Part shown: piece after piece, positions 19,301-25,297 of the stretch
How positions within the stretch are numbered: the first letter of the stretch is position 1
Layout of the letters: every line of letters starts with the position of its first letter
Assembly: GCA_002373165.1 (NCBI GenBank)
Contig: DFJS01000027.1
Coordinates: 1 to 64,000 of the forward strand
Origin: Ruminococcus sp. UBA3665
GTDB lineage: Bacteria > Bacillota > Clostridia > Oscillospirales > Ruminococcaceae
Direction of reading: 5' to 3'
Length of the DNA: 64,000 nucleotides
The notes under the pieces: model-generated
What the model was told of the DNA's origin: nothing
The model's database searches: none
The model's input: only the letters and a program-made list of their open reading frames with translations
Position numbers and translations under genes: made by a program

Positions 19301-19422
19301 ATGAACGCTCCGGCGTTCTGCCGACAGGCCGGAATATGCATAATCCGGTATTTCTTCTGGCCAGCACTTCCCTGCTGTGCAGTATTGCAGTTTTCTGCAA
19401 GAAAAGAAAAAAACAGGCATGA
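10357..19422 (+). CDS. Giant (3021 residues) multidomain pilus-tip adhesin with nested BspA/DUF285 repeats and LPTG anchor
   Basis: ATG 10357 follows AAAGGAGG by eight bases. After a signal peptide (about 1-35) comes a region of about 1400 residues without a domain I can name, then SpaA/Cna-B-like beta domains (about 1440-1520, 1570-1665, 1682-1785). A further Cna-B domain begins at NQVTVNKKWIG (about 1815). Into it is inserted a DUF285/BspA-type repeat block (about 1940-2160: repeated M..MF..C..L..I.L units). The host domain closes near EQPFTITNSQSP (about 2450). Three FctA-like domains (about 2461-2581, 2583-2705, 2848-2985) and another Cna-B (about 2708-2848) lead to VLPTG, a membrane helix and KKRKKQA. 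The size and terminal anchor suggest the tip adhesin of the pilus; the ligand is unknown. It ends at a strong terminator. Confidence 0.85.
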   Translation: MMKKIRIKDRIISGLASLALFSSSLLPSMQVFSEEIPPVQESAPTNAPLKLTDLSLKLASGINEETNGVSGWKADQPAKGHEFTYNLTIAFSSSQSNFSEKGKLEAEPGDIQIHIPLHILKNQSGSWADELTIWYPEEHDPDIADNVKYAYRIDEEHNEIVLYNRIHFDEAQSIAIPFSYMTTENTWNYQDMEQFTCQVKIETAVTLDDGTLKPVFIPNAGTQDDNYVYTDLIPAYLNTEAEISSIRKTAEPDSQGSLLRTWNASWGTAPESDEQYLYTVWKIESKFKDVTQKYTFCLNDLYSGITEHDGTAYQGMQGNPEVIGYRLSGQSVFSDICEAGNQTASSRKDYVLVRYDKSVIDALDAGTYQFENSVTGTVTPQDGADPETNAEHTGYFLYTVEDTDTVFIAPNEKYELSKYGIYSNEKHVENHRYHVSSYQLKDLIDGDSVSGLTYELQANLNGYIRTLADGSVSFASGQELVIGDSVILPDGNARIIQNGTRFELNHEFFTFLNSKAFKAEQLGTNTKIKKQDDTVYWIVDKSTAIPVQERDTVIIGGISYEAADTAEITIGSPFAVKDGEETKQIFLKNYSVVTVNGEPLQLISGSAKLYLEIGDIIYPSEEISVENAGLADDGCRIQNSTAVTLTNEDLLTQQKEIVRFMDSYLFSQDSTANFITGTQQDAQEGWFGRRNVTYEFTDQDLKLENSVLNNTDSTDYIFTELSWKLSSMDAEYSSDQNAFVFQTVTDYSRHIFDQDANFIEILITKDGQTYEILQTIDLKSDSARNIDFVEFPPDVTGWKFEFHSPYASHKISLFPELTLKGSSETIQNALEKSKLTLEEENYADVVLNNKGSLQITGGNAVSSSFNDAYQIQKNDNDFIASVVRSSQILKSVSSDSDAVRVNKGQQYVAVKWTTKISETINKNTESEPKIQSGGIFYDYLPLGSTLLTTGSPQADVAVYAGEINRNYQLQYGTDYTYRTEWDTAENRQKLLIKITAPSPTGMYSLSYATRHNFWDINDYGRTVRNSVAYQTGNEDIANGRPSDGGGSTMQDAALLSGWIPSDHNKKYLYEQAYYTINSLIPSSAGISKKTATPSTNGYAEHGVLNMSKDKDSEAYSYQVRWANSTLERAKNIIILDALENYQHQRNGSSEEDLSEWHGTLAGFDFSALENKGVAVRVYLTSADKETLDFETLYSRDHSVLETDLNNGQDGIDWVLWDGSNFDLDKATAFAVDLRQKKDGTEYMLGYNQSFYFIIHMKAPALKIFNDDTEQQGYIDTDGIIRYNQDHDPETNNSIFRSYDSVFDNMYTFGEHSEIKIDQTKTKAEEIIVKQKHPDEEGIIKNIETFRIAYRDIKNICIQTIVLNQETHQYETEYTPVWTPEYPETFAVRTGDIIVYTDSTGAEQTLQIQATDEIDWISSSSEYGFYAHTIVTYHAVGNMKIAKASSEDTSQLIPGIPFHLYGTSWYDSQNMIEETLYTNEDGFLVIENLPRGEYTLQEQAGNPDWVLDPTVHTIVIDAYGNTFLDNELLVNDLGTFQASNPDCRESDGKFRITIDNRDYIVSDQAVFLNRPRRHGTLILRKVDSFDASRQLYGAEFVLKSDPLTFYHNEITESAVSSADGSVIFADVEQGRYTLTETVFPDGYVPVRKTYQVICDENGSVSVTNQQYDDSGAYLIENIPYAELKLRKLDDVNQSEMLGGTEFTLTLDQPDVSGTVDESRLTDWSDRKQIKITSSNSGIAVFSQLLDGQYTLTETKASPDGKHVIDETNPPAYQIIVKDGKIASFQPVSGTNAAAAVLDRSKATGEEWLIYNTRTYENQVTVNKKWIGQPMQEGFPVLHLAYDESQHKIKTATISKQEFQEKFDLSICNFIRHGEGYDAMTLEEASAYANHIDSDDSGENELYADETGSVYMWQSGTDLHFWTDAEMIYLPADCENLISGKTNLISLDFSGFFCDKVTTMKAMFSGCTALESIEFGDYFTEGQNVRSTEDMFRNCTNLKLIDLDHFSTSGRLTSTAGMFRNCQKIHTIKIGSMDTSNVTDMSYMFGMDDESDTDTVTQNNYQTDPSLNTALTSLVLTNLSTENCTAFRGMFQGMSALKTIALDYTKFTAGTALTSTARMFNTCQALTSIDLRGFGDCSNLASINRWFRRCNNLKYIDLANFSTGTSTGTHLADISLSFYLTGKYDNNDSQWNLSAQDGCAVYTKGKWNCTPDVVTYADKTFDCFRILLYGTVYKNTNTNKGSAEHLDIQKQGHIVLDSGNNAGRPRYGYFNDSNSDYYKTVFCPGTYASSSVPEESPDEPIPEQTSHETALTGYKTEKINPVKIIPVVFDADQLYEESNTYQIEYITGGSILSENQNVYTVPETIRITVLHTWYDNPEMPSQKYEQETVYTKEITAVWKAAERTENSEWVCEIQVYDDTALYTIYEEVPKDPNGKEYHSSARQADKLKMTEQPFTITNSQSPIGSLSVSKVLTDSRNNEVHTAGQENFIFEIALQDQEQNPVEGEIAGYIFHNGKITISLRADETILLSGIPAGYTYTVTELTADSEKYTRGTVRSLPEDSPASGTILSNRIQAVTWQNLINTSGFALHKTVTDNDGLPVDDDSIFTFHVSFSGLLQNYPYSMPQSDEPVLSGNAGTLELTLAVRNGQTVHFTDLPIGTDYQISEISDDRYLASYQTENQELRTEHITDLLEVTASPETVTFTNQKLLENEPVNIRVTKKWQGEENDLRERPESITILLHTYKANVEKNPETNKISSKQKDESFITEIPVQKAVLDASGSWTYTFENLDRYCIRNNQIQYEYYYEIEETEVPGYTSSLVRTEILNADDFITSDQIGDVAVEITNTKYPGHFLQIQKEVTGNLGNKAKAFTFELTAYQIQTVGLTQEEQKLPLTKLLETEGTLTQLSLSAQPDGTAKGIFSLADGDFLKIKNIPDGTYLSVREIGHEAEGYTVSAVYQFDGAEESAYHYGDFLQLNQNLNLYCRNERSGVLPTGRNMHNPVFLLASTSLLCSIAVFCKKRKKQA

Positions 19423-19429
19423 TATCCTG

Positions 19430-19464
19430 AAAAAATCCCGTCAGAGAACTTGACGGGATTTTTT
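19430..19464. terminator. Bidirectional terminator of pilus operon and GH9 gene
   Basis: AAAAATCCCGTCA (19431-19443) pairs with TGACGGGATTTTT (19451-19463) around a seven-base loop. It serves the convergent adhesin and cellulase genes. Confidence 0.92.
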
Positions 19465-19488
19465 ATCAGCAGACTGTACAGTCCTGAT

Positions 19489-22161
19489 TTATTTATTTAC
19501 GGGCAGTGTAATCAGTTTTACAATTGCTTTCAGAATATTCAGCGAATCTGTTGCATCAATCTGACTGTTGTTATCCACATCGGCATTTGCCTGACTCTGT
19601 GCGGAAAGCATTGTTTTTCCCAGCAGATTTTTATTCAGCGTAATAATATCCAGAATATTGACTTTGCCGTTGCAGTCCACATCGCCGTACAGTTTCTGAT
19701 CAGATTCGGCAGAAGTGCCGTCCGGCTCCACGCCGCCGACCTGTTTTCCGTCCACATAAACTGTAATTTTATCTGTCAGGACAGCAGCATCATTGTCATC
19801 TTCAAAAGAAATCAGATCTGCATAGCTGTAGTCATTGGAAGAATCCCATGTTACAGAATACGTTTCGGGATTCATTTTATTCACAAGGCGGAACTGGAAG
19901 ACACGGCTGCCATAGAAACGGCAGTTTTCCCATTTAATTTCTACATAATAAGTTCCGTTGTCGTCATATTTAATCGGGTCTGAAACAACAGCATGACTTT
20001 TGCCGGATGTCATAGCATCTTCGGCATCATAATCCACACAGCATTCTACAAAAGAAGCATCTTCGCCGATATCGAGCAGTTCCTGAATGTTGAAGTAATA
20101 CCGGCAGGAGAGGTCATCCATAAAACGGGGCGGATTTGTAGTTCTGTTATGCATTACAACTTTGACCTGGAGACCGGCATCAGTTTCCTGATTTTTGGCG
20201 GCTGTGACAAAGATTTCCGGATGGCTTTCGCAGGTACCGCCTTCTTTTGGCTGAGACATATCCCAGTCCGGAATTGTATGATTCTGGTCAGCGAGTTCTT
20301 TGCCTTCTGCGCCGTAGAAATAATACAGTCCTGCAAGGTCGCCGCAGAAGCCGGCATTATAGTCATCTGTTACTTCATTATAGATATAATCTTTTGTTTC
20401 GTCATGATGATAATCTTTCAGGTCAGGCCCTCCGACAAGTGCGCCATAGAGGATATGTTCTTCGCCGATAGGATTTTCCTGCGACTGCGTGGCAGAGCAG
20501 TGTGCGGCACGATGATGCGGCAGACTTGCATAACTGTATTCATAGCCGACTTCGTAAGCATATCCCATGGGGTTATCGCCGAGAATGTATTCCATCTGAC
20601 GCTTTGCCCACGGCAGGAAAGTATCATCGCCTGTAGTTTTGGCATAGACACATGCGCACAATCCGGCAGCAGTATTATAACGTGCGGAACCGTATTCTGA
20701 TACCACTGCCCAGCCGTTGGGAGATTTTGCAATAAAATCGCCGCTGGTCTGACTGTCGGGAAGTGCAGGAATCTGATCGCTTGTCATAGGCGTATTCCAG
20801 AGCGTATCATCCAGACCGAACAGTTTATGACTGTGTACGGGTTCATACCCCCAGTCGGAACTGTCAATTGTGGATGCACAGCCTGACCAGAATTCCAGAT
20901 TATACCGGAAGATATACCAGTCGCGGGAAAGATTTGTAACAGGTGCCAGTTTGGCAAATACGCCGCCCCAGACAGTATCCCAGCAGTGCACCCAGATATT
21001 CTGCCAGCACTGTCCTGTATCGGAAATAATGCGCTTCATATAGCCTGTATAAGGATGACTGCCCTTTTCAGTTGTAACCGTTTCGTCAACAGAAATGATA
21101 TCATCGATATAATCATAATTTTCAGTACAGTAATAGAGCCATACGGCTGCCCAGGCAAGTTCGTCATAATCATAGCTGGAAGGATAAAATCCTCCGTCAT
21201 AGCCCAGACTGGTAGCACGGGGCGTGCCCTGTTCGCGGTCATCCACTTCGGTATGAGTTTCTACTGCAAAATCGTACAGAGCCTTTGCATATTTCAGCGA
21301 TTTTTCGGCATATGCAGGATCAGTATCTTTAAAATTCAGATAATTAATTGCCAGAGAAGCCGCTGCACCGGCGCACTGATCAGAAGCCGGCGTTTCGGTT
21401 GTGGCAAAATAAGCCGGACGCTTGACGGCACAGGAAGCAGTTGCAACAATAGTATCATCCACCTGAAGTTCCGGCGCACACCAGTAATTATGATCATTAT
21501 TGCCTTCGCCGACCTGATAGCAGTAGCCGACTACTTTATCATCATCATCCAGGAAAGTAGCTTTCAGGAAATAGTCATTAATCCAGCGCAGTTCATCTTC
21601 CACATGTGTCTGGAGTCCCATTTCTTCGTAAGCATCACGGAATTCATAATAGCCCCATCCGACTGTGGAAGCCGAATACGAACCGGGAAGGCCGAACTTG
21701 ACATGATCTCCGGCATCGTGCCAGCCACCGGTAAGATCGAGCATTCCGTCACCGTCGGGGTCAAGATATTTCCGGTTTGCTTCGATAAATTCGGCACTCA
21801 TATTAGTGCCTTCGTACAGGCCTTCCTGGGCGGAAAGGCCGCCGTCGCCCTTGCTGCTGTCTTCGGAAGCCTTATCGCCGCCGTTTTCGAGCACTTTCAT
21901 AGGCTGGAGCGGAATTTCGCCGTCTTTGACATGGCAGTCTTCGCGCCATGTATAATAGTCGTCTTCGCCGACCTGATCGCCGCATTTATTGGCATCATAG
22001 AAACAGAGGGCGAGCTGGAGAGCCTCGGCAAAGTTATCATAATTATTCTGATGCTCCGTATCCACAACGGCGGCATTTGCCAGAGGCAGGCACATAGAAG
22101 CTGACAAAGCGACGCAGGTAGTCAGTGACAGGACAGCACCTGCAATTTTTTGAAATTTCAT
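19489..22161 (-). CDS. Cellulosomal endoglucanase GH9-CBM3c-dockerin
   Basis: The 890-residue product has a signal peptide (about 1-30), then a GH9 catalytic domain. Its landmarks are GGWHDAGDHVKF (Asp149 and Asp152, the catalytic base region) and the C-terminal LGDNPMG, HHRAAH and YNEVTDDYNAGF motifs; the glutamate of NEV, near residue 592, is the acid. A CBM3c-like module (about 645-800) follows; in theme-B GH9 enzymes it feeds the cellulose chain and gives processivity. A type I dockerin closes the protein (about 823-885, with DVDCNGKVNILDI and DVDNNSQIDATDS). It is secreted and assembled on scaffoldin. The gene stands alone between its own promoter and the terminator shared with the pilus operon. 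Confidence 0.93.
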   Translation of the reverse strand: MKFQKIAGAVLSLTTCVALSASMCLPLANAAVVDTEHQNNYDNFAEALQLALCFYDANKCGDQVGEDDYYTWREDCHVKDGEIPLQPMKVLENGGDKASEDSSKGDGGLSAQEGLYEGTNMSAEFIEANRKYLDPDGDGMLDLTGGWHDAGDHVKFGLPGSYSASTVGWGYYEFRDAYEEMGLQTHVEDELRWINDYFLKATFLDDDDKVVGYCYQVGEGNNDHNYWCAPELQVDDTIVATASCAVKRPAYFATTETPASDQCAGAAASLAINYLNFKDTDPAYAEKSLKYAKALYDFAVETHTEVDDREQGTPRATSLGYDGGFYPSSYDYDELAWAAVWLYYCTENYDYIDDIISVDETVTTEKGSHPYTGYMKRIISDTGQCWQNIWVHCWDTVWGGVFAKLAPVTNLSRDWYIFRYNLEFWSGCASTIDSSDWGYEPVHSHKLFGLDDTLWNTPMTSDQIPALPDSQTSGDFIAKSPNGWAVVSEYGSARYNTAAGLCACVYAKTTGDDTFLPWAKRQMEYILGDNPMGYAYEVGYEYSYASLPHHRAAHCSATQSQENPIGEEHILYGALVGGPDLKDYHHDETKDYIYNEVTDDYNAGFCGDLAGLYYFYGAEGKELADQNHTIPDWDMSQPKEGGTCESHPEIFVTAAKNQETDAGLQVKVVMHNRTTNPPRFMDDLSCRYYFNIQELLDIGEDASFVECCVDYDAEDAMTSGKSHAVVSDPIKYDDNGTYYVEIKWENCRFYGSRVFQFRLVNKMNPETYSVTWDSSNDYSYADLISFEDDNDAAVLTDKITVYVDGKQVGGVEPDGTSAESDQKLYGDVDCNGKVNILDIITLNKNLLGKTMLSAQSQANADVDNNSQIDATDSLNILKAIVKLITLPVNK

Positions 22162-22195
22162 AGCGATCCCCTTCTTGATAAATTTTTATATTTTT

Positions 22196-22224
22196 ATTAT
22201 AAACGATTTCGGCCGCTTTGTCAA
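22196..22224 (-). promoter_or_regulatory. Consensus promoter of the GH9 cellulase gene
   Basis: TTGACA (22224-22219) and TATAAT (22201-22196) on the minus strand are 17 bases apart, a full match to the housekeeping consensus, 35 bases before the cellulase ATG. A consensus promoter implies strong basal expression unless repressed. Confidence 0.88.
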
Positions 22225-22253
22225 GAAAAAATGCAGTATATTTTTACGGCAGA

Positions 22254-23561
22254 TCAGGCTGTCCGTCCGGCGAAACGTTCCCGCACCGGCAGGAGTTCAT
22301 ATTCGCTGATATCCACAGTACGGCCGAACACAGGCTCGGCACCGCGGCGGATAATCCAGTTAGTTCCGATAGGCATATTCAGAATGCGGTAAACAGGCGT
22401 ATTGCATCGTTTTGCGATAGTTTCGGCAGTCATCACATCATTGCCGCCCATATAGATTGTTGTATCGCAGTTTTCCATAATAGTATGGGCACTGACACCG
22501 TAGCCGGCTTCCAACTGTGTCTGGGACTGGAGTATCAGCATGACAGAAATCTCACGGGAGCGGATATTGGAAATCATATTTTCAAAACTGTTAATCCGGC
22601 AGTTGGTGCCGAAATCGTCCAGAATGAACTGTACAGGAACGGACAGGCGGCTGTCCGGCTGTGCATCGGCTGCGGAACAAAGCAGATTCATGACCTGACT
22701 GTAAAAAATATTAGCCAGAAGATCTTTAGAACGGTCTGTATCGCTGATTTCTACAAAAACGGCTGTTTTCTGCGTACCGATTGTTTCGGGGACAATGTCA
22801 TTTCCGGAAAGCATGTGGCGGATGCCTGCCGTATCCAGTTCTGCCAGAATTGCATTTACTGTCATCACGACACAGGCGAGTGTCTTAGGCGGATTCTGAT
22901 TGAATTTTTTCCACAGATGGCAGGCAGTGCTGTCTTTTCCTGTGTACTCTTTCCAGATACGTTCCAGCAAATGGAAATGTGTATCAATTTCACATATTTT
23001 GCCATCGGAGATGCTGTCCGGGTTAATGCATTCCAGCAAAGTATAAATATCCAGAATCGTATGATTCCATCTTGCAAACTCCGGCACATGGTAGGCAGTT
23101 TTCAGATAATGCGCTTCCTGCAAGAAGTTAATCAGTGTAGAAAGCAGCATTTCTCCGGCATTATTCCAGAAAGGGTCGGGTTCTTTTCCTGTGGATTCTG
23201 AATAAATAATCATCTTGGAAAGCTTCATGATATCATCGCTGTTTTTCAGATGAACAAACGGATTATATTTCTGTGAATATTCCGGATGAATAAAATTCAG
23301 ATGTACGATCTGATAGCCATACTGTTCCAGCATAGGGGCATACTGACGGAACAGATTTCCTTTGGGGTCGGAGATGACATAGCTCCCGGACATCGCGCAG
23401 ATATTGGGAGCGACAACGCCGCGTGTCTTACTGGAACCGGATGCTCCTACCACAAGAATATTATTATTGCATTTTGTCTCGAAGCAGATACGGCTTTGCA
23501 GTGTACCGTTGGGGAGCACAGCAGCATGATTTTCATGTGCAATTCTGATATTCTGATTCAT
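22254..23561 (-). CDS. VirD4/TraG-like ATPase without membrane anchor
   Basis: The start is ATG 23561, eight bases after GGAGG. The 435-residue product has Walker A GASGSSKT (39-46), SDPKGNLFRQYA, the YNPF signature after HLNFIHPE, Walker B FILDDF (DD in place of the usual DE) and the QSQTQLEAGYG motif that marks type IV secretion coupling proteins. It is short, lacking the N-terminal transmembrane segments of TraG/VirD4, and no relaxase, VirB4 or other conjugation gene is near. It is the last gene of the four-gene minus-strand cluster from 25030 and I see no terminator after it. It may move DNA or act as a soluble hexameric ATPase in an accessory system; a remnant of an integrative element is the alternative. 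Confidence 0.8.
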   Translation of the reverse strand: MNQNIRIAHENHAAVLPNGTLQSRICFETKCNNNILVVGASGSSKTRGVVAPNICAMSGSYVISDPKGNLFRQYAPMLEQYGYQIVHLNFIHPEYSQKYNPFVHLKNSDDIMKLSKMIIYSESTGKEPDPFWNNAGEMLLSTLINFLQEAHYLKTAYHVPEFARWNHTILDIYTLLECINPDSISDGKICEIDTHFHLLERIWKEYTGKDSTACHLWKKFNQNPPKTLACVVMTVNAILAELDTAGIRHMLSGNDIVPETIGTQKTAVFVEISDTDRSKDLLANIFYSQVMNLLCSAADAQPDSRLSVPVQFILDDFGTNCRINSFENMISNIRSREISVMLILQSQTQLEAGYGVSAHTIMENCDTTIYMGGNDVMTAETIAKRCNTPVYRILNMPIGTNWIIRRGAEPVFGRTVDISEYELLPVRERFAGRTA

Positions 23562-23584
23562 AATAAAAACCTCCAATTATAATA

Positions 23585-24211
23585 TTATCTGTTCAGGCGG
23601 CGCATATGAAGTTCGGCAGCAGAAGAACCGTTTTTCACAGCAAGGGAATACCATTTTCTGGCCTCCTGATAATCCATAGGCACGATTACGCCTCTGCGGT
23701 AAATATCGCCCATTTCCACCTGTGCCTCAGTGAAGCCGTTTTCGGCGGCCATTTTTACAAAGCGCAGGCCTTCTTTTATGATTTCTTTATTTTTTCTGAT
23801 ATATCTCAGGTAATAGCTGCCGATCTGGTACTGTGCCTGCACATGGCCGTTAAGAGCGGCATCCCAGATCCACAGCATTCCCTGTTTGTTATCTTTACTG
23901 GTCAGTACGCCGTCAAGATAATTCGTTCCGATCAGATATATTTCCTGTACTGAAAGTTTTCTGCCGTCATTAAAATGATCGCAGGCGGTCTGAATCTCAT
24001 TGCATTTCTGTACCATTTTTTCCATTGTAACAGATTTCAGAATTGCCGACGTATAGCCGCGCTGTCTGGCAAGCGAATAATATTCCAGAGCTTTTTCGGC
24101 ATCCTGTTTCTGATGATATTCCTGAAAGCAGTCTTCGTGATACTTTCCCTTTTCAAACAGTTCCTGAGGCGAATCTTCCGGAATCAACGTTCCTGTAAAG
24201 AAATCCTGCAT
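23585..24211 (-). CDS. Sel1-repeat (TPR-like) protein
   Basis: The 208-residue soluble protein is built of Sel1/TPR-like helix pairs: AEKALEYYSLARQRG (about 38-52), KQGMLWIWDAALNGHVQAQYQIG (about 105-127), GLRFVKMAAENGFTEAQVEMG and QEARKWYSLAVKNGSSAAELH (about 180-200). Such repeats usually mediate protein-protein contacts. It lies 14 bases after the ClpP-like gene and 23 before the VirD4-like gene, each with its own ribosome binding site, so it probably bridges components of this cluster. No signal peptide. Confidence 0.8.
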   Translation of the reverse strand: MQDFFTGTLIPEDSPQELFEKGKYHEDCFQEYHQKQDAEKALEYYSLARQRGYTSAILKSVTMEKMVQKCNEIQTACDHFNDGRKLSVQEIYLIGTNYLDGVLTSKDNKQGMLWIWDAALNGHVQAQYQIGSYYLRYIRKNKEIIKEGLRFVKMAAENGFTEAQVEMGDIYRRGVIVPMDYQEARKWYSLAVKNGSSAAELHMRRLNR

Positions 24212-24225
24212 TCTGTACTCCCCCT

Positions 24226-24825
24226 TTAAATATACGGACTGCTGACGGCATCGCAGATTCCGAACGCGATAGCCTCTTCTGCCAGCATATAGTTATCAAA
24301 AGCCGTTGCCTGGTCGATTTCCTGAATGGATTTTCCTGTGCACTCCGCAAGAAGGCCATTGATGATATTTCTTGTTTCGATCATAGAACGGGCAGTTTTT
24401 TCAATGGTTGTGACCGAACCGCCCAGACCGCCGGAAATCAGCGGTTCATGAATCATCACTTTTCCGTGCGGCAGAATCAGACGCTTTCCCTTCGGGCAGC
24501 TTGCCAAGATTACCGCGCCCATGCTTCCGGCGAATGACATGCACAGAGCCGTCAGCGGATAGGGATAACTGCGCACAGCATCCACAATAGCCAGGCCGGC
24601 AGCGACTTCTCCGCCGCCGGAATTCAGCAGAAGCATCGCGCTTTTTTTCTGCTTTGCAAGATAACGGAGCGAAACAATCACATCCATTGCAGACTGTGTA
24701 TTGATTTCTCCTGTCAGAGGAATAATTCCGTCCATCAGCTGTGCAGTATTCATTTCAAACTCGCGGACTCCGCTGATATCCTCATAAGGCACCCGTGCAC
24801 TGCACAAAACATTGTTATAATCCAT
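24226..24825 (-). CDS. ClpP-family serine protease, second (accessory) type
   Basis: ATG 24825 is used because AAGGGGG is eight bases upstream; the longer ORF start has no site. The 199-residue product has the ClpP fold motifs LLLNSGGGEVAAGLAI, FAGSMGAVILA (Ser101), KVMIHEPL (His126) and the EIDQATAFDNYMLAEEA segment carrying the expected Asp171, so the triad looks intact. It is divergent from housekeeping ClpP (for example a shorter N-terminal axial loop) and is not next to clpX. It is encoded with a VirD4-like ATPase and a Sel1 protein and close to the AAA+/Hsp70 operon, which suggests that it degrades substrates delivered by an unfoldase of this locus. That link is inference. Confidence 0.85.
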   Translation of the reverse strand: MDYNNVLCSARVPYEDISGVREFEMNTAQLMDGIIPLTGEINTQSAMDVIVSLRYLAKQKKSAMLLLNSGGGEVAAGLAIVDAVRSYPYPLTALCMSFAGSMGAVILASCPKGKRLILPHGKVMIHEPLISGGLGGSVTTIEKTARSMIETRNIINGLLAECTGKSIQEIDQATAFDNYMLAEEAIAFGICDAVSSPYI

Positions 24826-24838
24826 AATTGCAACCCCC

Positions 24839-25030
24839 TTATTCATACAAGAAACTGTGCAGAGCATCGCGAACTTCTTCCAGAGACAGAACACTCATAT
24901 CATTGAGTTCCTTAATGCTTCTGATTTCGTACATGTGGAACACCTGATTATGAGTTCCGCAGACGGAGCAATGGGATTTAATTTCGCGGATGAGCTGTTC
25001 TTTAAAGAATTCATTTCCTGTGTGAGTCAT
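24839..25030 (-). CDS. Small CxxC protein, first gene of the ClpP/VirD4 cluster
   Basis: The start at ATG 25030 has AAGGGG eight bases upstream; the frame can extend to 25051. The 63-residue product is mostly helical with one CSVCG pair near residues 21-25 and two nearby histidines (THNQVFHMYE), a possible metal site. The C-terminal half (SIKELNDMSVLSLEEVRDALHSF) looks like a short helical binding module. I recognise no family. Being first behind the palindrome-controlled promoter, it could be a regulator or adaptor. Confidence 0.6.
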   Translation of the reverse strand: MTHTGNEFFKEQLIREIKSHCSVCGTHNQVFHMYEIRSIKELNDMSVLSLEEVRDALHSFLYE

Positions 25031-25094
25031 TTTGACTACCCCTTTCATCATTAAGAATTGATTACCATATCAAATTATGTTTTTTACTGATATT

Positions 25095-25115
25095 ATTTGG
25101 TAGGCTCTACCAAAT
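25095..25115. promoter_or_regulatory. Operator-like palindrome, site 1
   Basis: TTTGGTAG-N3-CTACCAAA, extended by one more base pair at each end, is a perfect inverted repeat. It lies just downstream of the predicted transcription start of the ClpP/VirD4 cluster, the usual place for a repressor. Confidence 0.6.
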
Positions 25116-25125
25116 CTGTAATTAT

Positions 25126-25154
25126 AGTATAGCATACTTTTCCATGTTTGTCAA
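25126..25154 (-). promoter_or_regulatory. Promoter of the CxxC-ClpP-Sel1-VirD4 cluster
   Basis: TTGACA (25154-25149) and TATACT (25131-25126) on the minus strand, 17 bases apart. Operator site 1 sits immediately downstream. Confidence 0.85.
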
Positions 25155-25178
25155 GTGTTTTTTCAAAAAAAATTATTT

Positions 25179-25196
25179 TTGGTAATGCATTACCAA
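25179..25196. promoter_or_regulatory. Operator-like palindrome, site 2
   Basis: TTGGTAATGCATTACCAA is a perfect 18-bp palindrome sharing the TTGGTA/TACCAA arms of site 1. It lies between the two divergent promoters. Half-sites ATTACCAT (25061-25068) and CTACCAAA (25270-25277) are also present. Confidence 0.6.
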
Positions 25197-25233
25197 TATA
25201 ATTGTTTTTGTACTGTGAATCTTTGATTTTTCA

Positions 25234-25262
25234 TTGACAAGTTGAAAAATCTGTGTTACAAT
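25234..25262 (+). promoter_or_regulatory. Promoter of the HsdM/HsdS-like gene
   Basis: TTGACA (25234-25239) and TACAAT (25257-25262) are 17 bases apart. The CTACCAAA half-site overlaps the predicted start of transcription. Confidence 0.8.
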
Positions 25263-25297
25263 ATAATCACTACCAAAATCAAAGGAGTGTATTTTAT

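Noticed and set aside
20986..22104. 372-codon open frame on the plus strand
   Set aside because: Antisense to the GH9 cellulase, which has full catalytic, CBM and dockerin motifs.
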